Positions 35,093 to 43,554 of a DNA stretch of 64,000 nucleotides are shown piece after piece. Made by a program: the position numbers and the translations under genes. The DNA lies in contig NZ_VATA01000009.1 in assembly GCF_005870025.1 (NCBI RefSeq), positions 103,358-167,357 on the forward strand, given 5' to 3'. Position 1 is the stretch's first letter; every line of letters begins with the position of its first letter. Under the pieces are notes generated by a model that was not told the DNA's origin, did not search any database, and was given only the letters and a program-made list of their open reading frames with translations. The DNA is from Poseidonocella sp. HB161398 (GTDB lineage Bacteria > Pseudomonadota > Alphaproteobacteria > Rhodobacterales > Rhodobacteraceae).

Positions 35093-35447
35093 GGAAGAAC
35101 GTGTCGTAGACATTGCGCACATAGGTGTCGCAGCGGTTGCCGCCCTTGTCGAAATGGACGCAGACCATGCCGTCGGGGCGGAACCTGTAGGTGCCGGTAA
35201 TGCCGGGCGCCTCGGCGGTCTTCTGGTAGATATAGGTGCCGTCGCGCAGATAGGTGGCCTGCGAGCCGTCCCTGTAGAGCACGGTCTGGTTGCGCAACTT
35301 CACTTCCAGCCCGTCGCGGGTGAAGACGGAATCGAAATCCCGCATCCCCGGATACCTGATGTCGCCAGCCGTGGCAGGGGCTGCCAGACCGGCGGTGGCT
35401 ACGAGAAAGATGGCGGCGAGCGCCTTGGAGACTTTGGGCGTCAACAT
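35028..35447 (-). CDS. Hypothetical exported protein
   Basis: A 139-residue protein of unknown function with a signal peptide (VSKALAAIFLVATAGLAAPATA). The mature part contains two YLRDGTYIY- and TYRFRPDGMVCVHFD-like strands and a pair of Cys (VCVHF and RCDTY) that could form a disulfide, suggesting a small beta-rich periplasmic protein. Its 3' end overlaps the 3' end of the kinase gene by 65 bases in convergent orientation, so there is no room for a terminator between them. Confidence 0.6.
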   Translation of the reverse strand: MLTPKVSKALAAIFLVATAGLAAPATAGDIRYPGMRDFDSVFTRDGLEVKLRNQTVLYRDGSQATYLRDGTYIYQKTAEAPGITGTYRFRPDGMVCVHFDKGGNRCDTYVRNVYDTFFLTGSGQRLKVEGIVPRQARRG

Positions 35448-35610
35448 CGGATGTCCCTCGGGTCAGCGCCCCCCACGCCGCGACCCTAGCAGCGATTCCC
35501 TGCCCGAAGCCGAAGGAATCCCGGCGGGTTTTACGGCGTTTCGCGTCGAACTTGCGCGATCGAGACCGCGCGCCCGGGACCGGAGGGCGGTGCCTGCGGG
35601 CGCCGGGGAG

Positions 35611-35632
35611 CCTCCGGATCGGGGTCCGGAGG
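35611..35632 (-). terminator. Hairpin downstream of smc
   Basis: An 8-bp perfect stem (CCTCCGGA 35611-35618 with TCCGGAGG 35625-35632) with a 6-base loop lies 24 bases past the smc stop. No T tract is seen, so this is a tentative terminator. The rest of the 208-base gap 35448-35655 shows nothing recognisable. Confidence 0.35.
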
Positions 35633-35655
35633 GGGACAGGGCCTGTGGCGGCGGC

Positions 35656-38600
35656 TCAGGCGACCATCGCGGCGGCGCGCTTGAGGTCGACCGAGACGAG
35701 CTGCGACACGCCCTGCTCCTGCATGGTGACGCCGAAGAGCCGGTCCATCCGCGACATGGTCACGGCATGGTGGGTGATGACCAGGAAGCGCGTCTGGGTG
35801 CGGCGGGTCATCTCGTCCATCATGTCGCAGAACCGGGTCACGTTGGCGTCGTCGAGCGGCGCGTCGACCTCGTCGAGCACGCAGATCGGCGCCGGATTGG
35901 CGAGGAAGACCGCGAAGATCAGCGCCAGCGCGGTCAGCGTCTGCTCGCCGCCCGAGAGGAGCGACAGGGTGGAGAGCTTCTTGCCCGGCGGCTGGCACAT
36001 GATCTCGAGCCCCGCCTCCAGCGGGTCGTCGCTCTCGACCAGCACCAGGTTGGCCTCGCCGCCGCGGAAGAGATGGGTGAAAAGCGTGCGGAAATTCGCG
36101 TTCACCTCCTCGAAGGCGGTCAGCAGCCGCTCGCGCCCCTCGCGGTTGAGGCTCTGGATGCCGGAGCGCAGCTTGGAGATCGCCTCTTCGAGGTCGATCT
36201 TCTCGCGCTTGAGCGTGTCATGCTCTTCCTGCACGGCGCGGGCGTCTTCCTCGGCGCGCAGGTTCACCGCGCCGAGCGCATCGCGCGAGCGGCGCAGGCG
36301 CAGCACGGTGGCCTCGACCTGCTCGGCATCGGGGAGCTGCGCGGGGTCGATCTGCAATTCCTCGAGCAGCGCCTGCGGGGTCAGTTCCAGCGCCTCCTCG
36401 ATCCGCGCCTCGGCCTCGGCCAGGCTCTCCTCGGCGGAGGAGACCACGGCCTCGGCGCGGGCCCGGGTCTCGCGCGCCTCGGACGCGGCGCGCTCGGCGG
36501 CGCGCTCGGCCTCGGCGGCGGCGCGCAGCGCGCCCTCGGCGGCGGAGACGGCGTCGGAGGCGCGGGACTTGCGGGCCTCGGCCTCCTGCACGGCCTCGGC
36601 GATGCGCTCCGCCTCTTCCTCGAGCGCGGCGGGCACGTCCTGCGCCATGGCCAGCTTGTCCTCGGTCTCGGCGCGGCGGCGCGCCAGGTCGCCGCGGCGG
36701 GCGGCGGCAGAGGCGACGCGGGCCTGCCAGTCGGACTGCTCGCGGGCAACCTGGGCGGCGCGCTTGTCGCGGGCCTCGCCGTCGCGGCGGATCTCGTCAT
36801 GGGCGGTGCGGCGCGCCAGCATCGCCAGCCGCGCGGCCTCGACCACGGTCTTCTGCGCCTCGGCGCGGGCGCGGGCGGCGTCCAGATCCTCGAGCGCGGC
36901 CTGGGTCTCCTCGGCGCGGCGCAGCTCGGCTTCGGCGGCGCCGGCGGCCTCGCGGTGGCGGCTGGCGGCGAGGCCGAGCGCCTCGACCTTGGAGGCGGCG
37001 AGGTTGCGGTCCGCCTCGGCGCGGGTCAGCGCGCGGGTCGCTTCGGACAGCTGGGTCTCGGCGCGCTTGCGGGCCTCGCGGGCGGCCGCCTCGCGCGAGG
37101 TCGCCTCGCGCAGCGCCTCGCGGGTGGCCTCGTGGCCGGCCCCGGCCTCGTCGGCGCGGGCCTCGGCCTCTTCGAGATCGGCGGAAAGCGCGGCCAGGCG
37201 GTTCTGCTGCTCCAGCCGGAGCGCGGCAGCCGAGGGCGCATCCGCCGCCGCGGCGACCAGGCCGTCCCAGCGCCAGAGATCGCCCTCGCGCGAGACCAGC
37301 CGCTGGCCGGGCATCAGGAGCGGCTGCAGCGCGGCGCCCTCGGCGGCATCGACAACGCCGACCTGGGCCAGGCGGCGGGCCAGCAGCTCGCAGCCGGTGA
37401 CATGCGCCGAGAGCGGCGCGGCGCCGGCGGGCAGGGGCTGCGGATCGGCGTAATCCTCGAGCGCGGCCCAGCCGGAGGCCAGGCCGCCGGCCAGGCGCGG
37501 TGCCTTCAGGTCATCGGCCAGCGCGGCGCCGAGCGCGCGCTCGTAGCCCGGTGCGGCGGCAAGCTCGTCGAGGATCTGCCCGCCCTTGCCGCTGTCGCGC
37601 GCGACCAGCCGTTCGAGCCCGGTCACCTCGGCGCGCAGCGCCTTGGCCTCGCCCTGCGCCTCGCTGGCAGCCCCGCGGGCGACGGCCTCGGCGCCCTGCG
37701 CCTCGCTGCGCAACTCTTCGGCGCCCTGGGCCTCGTCTTCCGCCAGGGCCAATGCCTCCTGCGCGGCCTCGGCCGCCTCGGCCGCGGTCTCGCAGGCCTC
37801 CGCACCGGCGTCGGCGCGGGCCGCGGCCTCGTCCACCGCCGCTTCGGCGCGGGCGGCTTCGGCGGTCTCGCGCTCCAGCACCTTGCGGCTGTCGGAGACC
37901 AGCCGTGCCACGGCCTGGTGGCGCGCGGCCAGCGCGGCGACGGCCTCGGTCAGGCCCTGCATCGCCTCTTCGCGCTCGGCCAGCGCCTCGGCGGCGGCTT
38001 CGGCCTGCTCTGCGGCCAGTTCGAGCTTCTCGTCATGGCCCTCGGCGGCTTCGGCCAGCGCCTCGGCCTCGTCGAGGAGCCGCGCCTGCATCGCCTCGGC
38101 ATCCTCGCTGAGCCCGGCCTCGCGGTCAGCCTCATGGGCGTAGTCGGCCAGCCGCGCATCGAGCCGGGCGATCTCCGCCTCGGCGGCCTTGCGCCGCTCG
38201 GCCAGGGAGTCCCGCTCGACCAGCGCGCGCTGCAGCACGGCGGCGGCGATCGCCTCTTCCTCGCGCAGCCCGGGCAGCTGGTCCTCGGCGCCGGTGCGCG
38301 CGGTCTCGGCGGTCCGCGCCCCGGCCTCGGCGCGGGCGGCGGTGGTCACCCGCTCGGTCAGCGCCTGGCGCGCGGCCATCAGCGCCCGGTCGGCATCCTG
38401 CCAGCGGCGGAACAGCAGCAGCCCCTCGGCCGCGCGCAGCTGCTCGCCGATCTCGCGGTAGCGCGCCGCCTGCTTGGCCTGGCGGTTGAGCTGCGCCAGC
38501 TGCGAGGCGAGCTGTTCGACCACGTCCTCGACCCGCTCCAGATTGGTCTCGGTCGATTTCAGCTTCAGCTCCGCCTCGTGGCGCCGCTGGTAGAGCCCCG

Positions 38601-39111
38601 AGATCCCGGCGGCTTCCTCCAGCACGCGTCGGCGGCTCTTCGGCTTGGCGTTGATCAGCTCGCTGATCTGGCCCTGGCGCACCAGCGCGGGCGAGGTGGA
38701 GCCGGTCGAGGCATCGGCGAAGAGCATCTGCACGTCGCGGGCGCGGACCTCCTTGCCGTTGGCCTTGTAGGCGGAGCCCGCGTCGCGGGTGATCCGGCGC
38801 ACCACCTCGACCAGGTCGCGGTCGTTCAGCGCGGGCGGGGCCAGCCGGTCGGAATTGTCGATATGCAGCGTCACTTCGGCGAAGTTGCGGGCATTGCGGG
38901 TGGCCGCGCCGGCGAAGATCACGTCCTCCATGCCGCCGCCACGCATCGCCGAGGGCCGGGTCTCGCCCATCACCCAGCGCAGCGCCTCAAGCAGGTTCGA
39001 CTTGCCGCAGCCATTGGGACCGACCACCCCGGTCAGGCCGGGGGCGATGACAAGGTCCGTGGGATCCACGAAGCTCTTGAACCCGTTGAGGCGGAGACGC
39101 GTGAACTGCAC
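35656..39111 (-). CDS. smc: Chromosome segregation protein SMC
   Basis: An 1151-residue SMC ATPase that compacts and separates chromosomes together with ScpA and ScpB. The N-terminal head has Walker A GPNGCGKS (31-38). Two long Ala/Glu/Arg-rich coiled coils flank a central hinge at about residues 510-660 (APGYERALGAALADDLKAPRLA). The C-terminal head carries LLSGGEQTLTALAL and CVLDEVDAPLDDANV. The start is taken as GTG at 39111, which gives the usual opening VQFTRLRLNGFKSFVDPT and has an AAAGGA site; 18 extra in-frame residues upstream are unlikely. Very high Ala/Glu content explains the many antisense open frames here. Confidence 0.97.
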   Translation of the reverse strand: MQFTRLRLNGFKSFVDPTDLVIAPGLTGVVGPNGCGKSNLLEALRWVMGETRPSAMRGGGMEDVIFAGAATRNARNFAEVTLHIDNSDRLAPPALNDRDLVEVVRRITRDAGSAYKANGKEVRARDVQMLFADASTGSTSPALVRQGQISELINAKPKSRRRVLEEAAGISGLYQRRHEAELKLKSTETNLERVEDVVEQLASQLAQLNRQAKQAARYREIGEQLRAAEGLLLFRRWQDADRALMAARQALTERVTTAARAEAGARTAETARTGAEDQLPGLREEEAIAAAVLQRALVERDSLAERRKAAEAEIARLDARLADYAHEADREAGLSEDAEAMQARLLDEAEALAEAAEGHDEKLELAAEQAEAAAEALAEREEAMQGLTEAVAALAARHQAVARLVSDSRKVLERETAEAARAEAAVDEAAARADAGAEACETAAEAAEAAQEALALAEDEAQGAEELRSEAQGAEAVARGAASEAQGEAKALRAEVTGLERLVARDSGKGGQILDELAAAPGYERALGAALADDLKAPRLAGGLASGWAALEDYADPQPLPAGAAPLSAHVTGCELLARRLAQVGVVDAAEGAALQPLLMPGQRLVSREGDLWRWDGLVAAAADAPSAAALRLEQQNRLAALSADLEEAEARADEAGAGHEATREALREATSREAAAREARKRAETQLSEATRALTRAEADRNLAASKVEALGLAASRHREAAGAAEAELRRAEETQAALEDLDAARARAEAQKTVVEAARLAMLARRTAHDEIRRDGEARDKRAAQVAREQSDWQARVASAAARRGDLARRRAETEDKLAMAQDVPAALEEEAERIAEAVQEAEARKSRASDAVSAAEGALRAAAEAERAAERAASEARETRARAEAVVSSAEESLAEAEARIEEALELTPQALLEELQIDPAQLPDAEQVEATVLRLRRSRDALGAVNLRAEEDARAVQEEHDTLKREKIDLEEAISKLRSGIQSLNREGRERLLTAFEEVNANFRTLFTHLFRGGEANLVLVESDDPLEAGLEIMCQPPGKKLSTLSLLSGGEQTLTALALIFAVFLANPAPICVLDEVDAPLDDANVTRFCDMMDEMTRRTQTRFLVITHHAVTMSRMDRLFGVTMQEQGVSQLVSVDLKRAAAMVA

Positions 39112-39336
39112 CCTGGTTCCTTTCGAAGAGACCGTCCCGGAATGATCATGGCTCCGCGTCCCCAAGTCAATCGCTTCGCGAATATGTTGGAGGCGCGGAG
39201 GGCTTTCTTACCAGATATGGCGGTGAAGTCGACATCTTGGCGCGCTTTTCCGCAGGGCGGCGCTTTCCGGCTGACAAGGGCGCGCGGCCGGGCTAGCGTC
39301 CCGCGGCATCGGACGGAACGGAGGCGCAAGGCGGCC

Positions 39337-39801
39337 ATGGCAGAGGGCATCACGATCGGGATCGAGACCCCGCTGGACCCGGACGGGCTGGCGCTGATCG
39401 CGGAGAGCCAGGCGGCGCTTCTGGAGATCTCGCCGCCCGAGGAGATCTTCTCGCTCGACCCCGCAGAGCTGGCCGCGCCAGGCATCGCCTTCTTCGTGGC
39501 ACGGCTCGACGGGGCGGCGGCGGGCTGCGTGGCGCTGGCCGAAAAGGACGGCTATGCCGAGGTGAAGCGGCTCTTCCTGCGTCCGGGCCATCGCGGCCGG
39601 GGCATTGCCGATGCGCTGATGGCGGCGCTCGAGGCGCATGCGGCGGCGCGCGGGGTCCCGGAAATCCGCCTGGAGAGCAGCACCGACCTGAAGGCGGCGG
39701 AGCGGTTCTACCGCCGGATCGGCTACGCGGACTGCCCGCCTTTCGGCGGCTATCCGGTGCTGTCGCACAGCCTGTTCCTGGCGCGCCGCCCCGGCGCCTG
39801 A
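39337..39801 (+). CDS. GNAT family N-acetyltransferase
   Basis: A 154-residue GNAT-fold protein with the acetyl-CoA loop RLFLRPGHRGRGIADALMAALEAHA and a C-terminal ESSTDLKAAERFYRRIGYADCPPFGGY strand, resembling the putative acetyltransferases often found alone. The acceptor is unknown. The ATG at 39337 follows a GGAGG site with a rather long spacer. It is isolated on the plus strand between smc and a small lipoprotein gene, both on the minus strand. Confidence 0.85.
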   Translation: MAEGITIGIETPLDPDGLALIAESQAALLEISPPEEIFSLDPAELAAPGIAFFVARLDGAAAGCVALAEKDGYAEVKRLFLRPGHRGRGIADALMAALEAHAAARGVPEIRLESSTDLKAAERFYRRIGYADCPPFGGYPVLSHSLFLARRPGA

Positions 39802-39808
39802 GCGGGCG

Positions 39809-40174
39809 CTAGCCCGGCGGGCGGGCGATGGCGGGACGGTGGGTGAGGACCGGCTGGATGGTCTGCGGCACGCCGCCGGGGCAGTCCAGATAGGCCTCCG
39901 CCAGGGTCCAGTCGCCATAGAGCGTGCCGGGCAGGACCTTGCAGCCCGAGGCGGCCTCGATCGCGGCGAGGGCGCGGGCCAGGATCGTCATCCGGTCGGG
40001 ATGCGCCTCGGCCGAGATGCGGGTGGCTTCGGCGCGGGTGTCGGTATGGCGGACCAGGAAGACCGAGCCGCCGGAGGCGATGCGCACCGGCCTGGCGCCA
40101 TGGAGCGGCGGCGAATGGGCGATGCAGGAGGCCAGCCCGATAACTGCCATGCCCGCCAATGCCGCTGATTTCAT
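39809..40174 (-). CDS. Small hypothetical lipoprotein
   Basis: A 121-residue protein with an N-terminal lipoprotein signal (MKSAALAGMAVIGLASC). The mature part is about 105 residues with two further cysteines (SGCKVL and YLDCPG), probably a disulfide. A GDWTLAEAYLDC stretch and a helical segment PDRMTILARALAAIEAASGC are visible. No family recognised. It converges on the GNAT gene with 7 bases between stops. Confidence 0.6.
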   Translation of the reverse strand: MKSAALAGMAVIGLASCIAHSPPLHGARPVRIASGGSVFLVRHTDTRAEATRISAEAHPDRMTILARALAAIEAASGCKVLPGTLYGDWTLAEAYLDCPGGVPQTIQPVLTHRPAIARPPG

Positions 40175-40237
40175 GAGAACGCTCCGCCCGGATGGACGGA
40201 TTTCGCCGGAAACTGGTTAACATCCGGTTTCGGCGGG

Positions 40238-40287
40238 CCCCGGCCGCAGCGGGCCGGGGGAGGCGGGCCCGGGGACAGGCCCCGGGC
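40238..40287 (-). terminator. Two adjacent GC hairpins downstream of mlaC
   Basis: Two 8-bp perfect stems lie side by side: CCCCGGCC/GGCCGGGG (40238-40245 with 40252-40259) and GCCCGGGG/CCCCGGGC (40267-40274 with 40280-40287). They sit just past the mlaC stop on the minus strand and probably end that transcript. T tracts are lacking. Confidence 0.45.
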
Positions 40288-40294
40288 GCCGCGG

Positions 40295-40891
40295 TCAGCT
40301 GCGCTTCTTCAGCTCGGCGGTCAGCTTCGACATGCTGCCGCCCTGCTGGTCGAGCAGCGAGGTGATCTCGGTCCGCTCGGTGGTCAGGAGGTTGATGCCC
40401 TCGAGCACGACGTTGAACACCTTGCCCGAGCGGTCCGAGACGTGGAACTCCACCGCCACGGCCGACTGGCCCTTCGGCACGGCGCGGGCATTGACGATCA
40501 CCGCGCGCTTGTCGGTGCGGGCGCCCTGCACCCGGATGTCGCCGCCGATGAATTCGCGGAAGCGCGACCCGTATTTCTTCGACAGGTAGCCGCGGAAGGC
40601 CGCGGTATAGGCCGACATGTCGCCGGACGAGGCGGTGCGCGCCGCCGGGCCGAGCGCGAAGCGGGCGATCACGTCCATGTCGGCATACTTGTTCAGGAGC
40701 TTCTCGAACTCCTGGAACATCTGCGCGTCGGACCGGCCGGAATTGATGGTCTTCTCGATATCCGCGGCCATGCCCTTGACGAAGGTGACGGCCTGGTCCT
40801 CGGTCAGGGCAAGGGCGGGCCCGGCCAGGAGGGCGAGGGCGGCCGTGCCGGCAAGCCCGGACAGGACCGTGCGGCGGGAAAGATCATTCAC
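40295..40891 (-). CDS. mlaC: MlaC-type phospholipid-binding protein
   Basis: A 198-residue periplasmic protein of the MlaC/Ttg2D family, which shuttles phospholipids between outer and inner membrane. A Tat-like signal (LSRRTVLSGLAGTAALALLAGPALA) is followed by FEKLLNKYADMDVIARFALG, YLSKKYGSRFREF and VEFHVSDRSGKVFNVVLEGINLLTTERTEITSLL, the usual fold segments. It starts with GTG at 40891, with GAGGAG upstream, and overlaps the mlaA stop by 8 bases, so translation is coupled. The permease and ATPase genes of the Mla importer are not in the window. Confidence 0.9.
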   Translation of the reverse strand: MNDLSRRTVLSGLAGTAALALLAGPALALTEDQAVTFVKGMAADIEKTINSGRSDAQMFQEFEKLLNKYADMDVIARFALGPAARTASSGDMSAYTAAFRGYLSKKYGSRFREFIGGDIRVQGARTDKRAVIVNARAVPKGQSAVAVEFHVSDRSGKVFNVVLEGINLLTTERTEITSLLDQQGGSMSKLTAELKKRS

Positions 40892-41687
40892 CGTAGAGCT
40901 CCTCGTAGGGGTCGATGACGCCCCCATCGTCTGCGCCCCCGCTGCCGGGGGACATTCCAAGTTCGAACCGCCGCGCATCGAGAAAGATGACGCGCGTGGT
41001 GGCGTAGCTGTCGGCGCTGTTGTCCAGCACGTCGTTCAGCGTATCCCTGTATGTATATCGATAGTTCGCATATTCACCCACCGTCGAGCCCGGCGGCGCG
41101 TAGCTTTCCGGTGGGGAAAGCACGTATCCGAGCGGATTGGTGACCAGATCGACGATGTCGCCGGCAAGATCCCGCTGGGTCGAGGGACCGAAGAAGGGCA
41201 CGGCCAGATAGGCTCCCTCGCCGACGCCCCAGACATGCAGGGTCTCGCCGAAATCGGCGTCCCGGGACTCGACGCCCAGCGAGGTCGCCGGATCGAGCAC
41301 GCCCAGAAGGCCGAAAGTGGCGTTGGTGGCGAAACGGAAGCTGTTATGCAGTGCATCCTCGGCCTTGCCCTGCAGGATGTCGTTGACGATCCGGCGGGGC
41401 AGGTCGGTGAATTCGGAAAAATTGTCGACGCCGCGGCGCACCGGCTGCGGAAGCACGGTGCCATAGGCGTTGGAAACGGGACGGTAGACCGCACGGTCTA
41501 CCGCAGTGTTGAAATTGTGGATCCGGCGATTGGTCTGTTCATAGGGGTCGTTGAATTCCCCGGGTCCGGCCGGCTGGCCGGTCGTGCAGCCCGCGATTCC
41601 GGACAGCACCAGGATAGCGGCAGGCAGGGAACTCGTTAACTTTCGCGCAATCGGAGGCCGGATGGCGCCATCTTGGCTGGGTTGCAC
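40884..41687 (-). CDS. mlaA: MlaA (VacJ) outer-membrane lipoprotein
   Basis: A 267-residue lipoprotein of the MlaA/VacJ family, which removes misplaced phospholipid from the outer leaflet. The lipobox LSGIAGC (Cys34 with this start) is followed by FNDPYEQTNRRIHNFN, the family's opening motif, then LGVESRDADFGETLHVWGVGEGAYLAVPFFGPST. The start is taken as a GTG at 41687 because GAGG lies 8 bases upstream; a longer in-frame start at 41750 has no clear ribosome site. It is co-translated with mlaC and diverges from a type I secretion gene pair. Confidence 0.9.
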   Translation of the reverse strand: MQPSQDGAIRPPIARKLTSSLPAAILVLSGIAGCTTGQPAGPGEFNDPYEQTNRRIHNFNTAVDRAVYRPVSNAYGTVLPQPVRRGVDNFSEFTDLPRRIVNDILQGKAEDALHNSFRFATNATFGLLGVLDPATSLGVESRDADFGETLHVWGVGEGAYLAVPFFGPSTQRDLAGDIVDLVTNPLGYVLSPPESYAPPGSTVGEYANYRYTYRDTLNDVLDNSADSYATTRVIFLDARRFELGMSPGSGGADDGGVIDPYEELYGE

Positions 41688-41823
41688 GTCGCACCTCAAT
41701 CTATTCTTCGCACTTGGGAACACATAGTATAGGACCGTCGCGAAAGCCATTGCGCGGTTTGACTAACATGGCCCGGCCCGGGCGTGTTTTCCAGAGCTGC
41801 ACGGGAATTACGAGGGGGACGCC

Positions 41824-43554
41824 ATGGACCGGACCAGGGAAGAAGGTCTCAAGGAACTGCGTGCGGCGCGCGCCGAGAGCCGGGGCCTCTTCGCCTTTGT
41901 CGGAATCTTCAGCGTCTTCGTGAACATGCTGATGCTGACCGGCCCGCTTTTCATGCTGCAGGTCTATGACCGGGTGCTGGGCAGCCGCTCGGAGGCGACG
42001 CTGGTCGCGCTGGCGGCGCTGGTGGCGTTCCTCTACCTGATGATGGGCATCCTCGACTTCGTCCGCGGCCGGGTGCTGGCGCGGATCGGCGCGCGGTTCC
42101 AGGCCAAGCTGGACCGGCGGGTTTTCGCCGCCGCGCTGGAGGATGCCGCCACCAAGGACCGCGGCGCCGCCGCGGCCGGGGTGCGCGACCTGGAGACGGT
42201 GCAGCGATTCCTCGCCTCGCCGATCCTCGGTTCGCTCTTCGACCTGCCCTTCACCCCGGTCTTCCTGGCGGGGATCTTCTTCTTCCATCCCTGGCTGGGG
42301 ATGATGGCGATCTTCGGCGGCGCCGTGCTGGTGCTGCTGACCTTCCTCAACCAGCGGATCACCAAGACGCCGCAGCTCGCGGCCAGCCAGGCGGCGGCCA
42401 CCGCCGACATGATGTCCGAACGGCTCAAGGGCGATGCCGGCATGGTCCAGGCGCTCGGCATGCGCGGCGCGGCCTTCACCCGCTGGCAGCAGGTGCGCGG
42501 CAAGTCGCTGGGCCTGTCGCTGGCGGCGGCGGATGCGGCCGGGGGCTTCACCGCCTCGACCAAGACCTTCCGGCTGTTCCTGCAATCGGCGATGCTCGGG
42601 CTCGGCGCCTATCTGGTGCTGCAGATGGAGATGACCGCCGGGGCGATGATCGCGGGCTCGATTCTGCTCGGCCGCGCTCTGGCGCCGATCGAGATGGCGG
42701 TCGGGCAGTGGTCGCTGGTGCAGTCGGCGATGAAGAGCTGGGACAACCTCGCGGATCTGCTCGGCACCGTGCCGCCGCCGCGTCCGCGCACCCAGCTGCC
42801 GCGGCCGCGCGCGCTTCTGGACGTGCAGCAGGCCACGGTGATTCCGCCGGGGCATCAGCAGGCGGCGCTGCGGCTGGTGAATTTCCGGCTGGAGCCGGGC
42901 AAGGCGCTTGGCGTGATCGGGCCCTCGGGGGCGGGCAAATCCACCCTGGCGCGGGCGCTGACCGGCGTCTGGCGCGCCGCGGGCGGCAAGATCCGGCTCG
43001 ATGGCGCGACGATCGACCAGTACGAGGCCGACGCGCTGGGGCGCTATGTCGGCTACCTGCCACAGCAGGTGACGCTGTTCGACGGCACGCTGGCCGAGAA
43101 CATCGCCCGCCTGGAACCCAATGCCCGGGACGAGGACATCATCAAGGCGGCCAAGAAGGCGGCGGCGCATGACATGATCCTGCGCCTGCCCGACGGCTAC
43201 AACACCCGCGTCAGCGCAGCCGGGGCGCAGCTGTCCGGCGGGCAGATCCAGCGGGTCGGACTGGCGCGCGCGCTCTATGGCGATCCGGTTATCCTGGTGC
43301 TCGACGAGCCGAATTCCAATCTCGACAACGAGGGCAGCCAGGCGCTGAACCAGGCGATCCGCTCGATGAAGGAAGAGGGCAAGTCGGTGCTGATCATGGC
43401 GCACCGCCCGGCCGCGATCCAGGAATGCGACATGCTGCTGGTGCTTGATGGCGGCAGCGTCAAGGCCTTCGGACCGCGCGACGAGGTGCTGGGCAAGATG
43501 GTCAAGAACGCGAATGAAATCAGGGCCTCGCAAAGCCCGGGAGGCGTGGCATGA
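41824..43554 (+). CDS. Type I secretion system ATPase/permease
   Basis: A 576-residue PrtD-type ABC exporter. About six membrane spans occupy residues 20-320, with GPLFMLQVYDRVLGSRSEATLVALA as the typical opening. The ATPase domain follows with Walker A GPSGAGKST (about residue 366), signature LSGGQIQRVGLARAL and Walker B VILVLDEPNSNLDNEG. It has no N-terminal C39 peptidase-like domain, as in PrtD. It would export an RTX-like protein through an adaptor and TolC. A GAGGGGG site precedes the ATG. It overlaps the adaptor gene by 4 bases. No substrate gene is in the window. Confidence 0.93.
   Translation: MDRTREEGLKELRAARAESRGLFAFVGIFSVFVNMLMLTGPLFMLQVYDRVLGSRSEATLVALAALVAFLYLMMGILDFVRGRVLARIGARFQAKLDRRVFAAALEDAATKDRGAAAAGVRDLETVQRFLASPILGSLFDLPFTPVFLAGIFFFHPWLGMMAIFGGAVLVLLTFLNQRITKTPQLAASQAAATADMMSERLKGDAGMVQALGMRGAAFTRWQQVRGKSLGLSLAAADAAGGFTASTKTFRLFLQSAMLGLGAYLVLQMEMTAGAMIAGSILLGRALAPIEMAVGQWSLVQSAMKSWDNLADLLGTVPPPRPRTQLPRPRALLDVQQATVIPPGHQQAALRLVNFRLEPGKALGVIGPSGAGKSTLARALTGVWRAAGGKIRLDGATIDQYEADALGRYVGYLPQQVTLFDGTLAENIARLEPNARDEDIIKAAKKAAAHDMILRLPDGYNTRVSAAGAQLSGGQIQRVGLARALYGDPVILVLDEPNSNLDNEGSQALNQAIRSMKEEGKSVLIMAHRPAAIQECDMLLVLDGGSVKAFGPRDEVLGKMVKNANEIRASQSPGGVA

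Noticed and set aside
35290..39801. 1503-codon plus-strand open frame opposite smc
   Set aside because: It mirrors the Ala/Glu-rich coiled coil of SMC; the product is low-complexity Gly/Leu/Arg. Only its last 155 codons (39337-39801) are a real gene, the GNAT protein.
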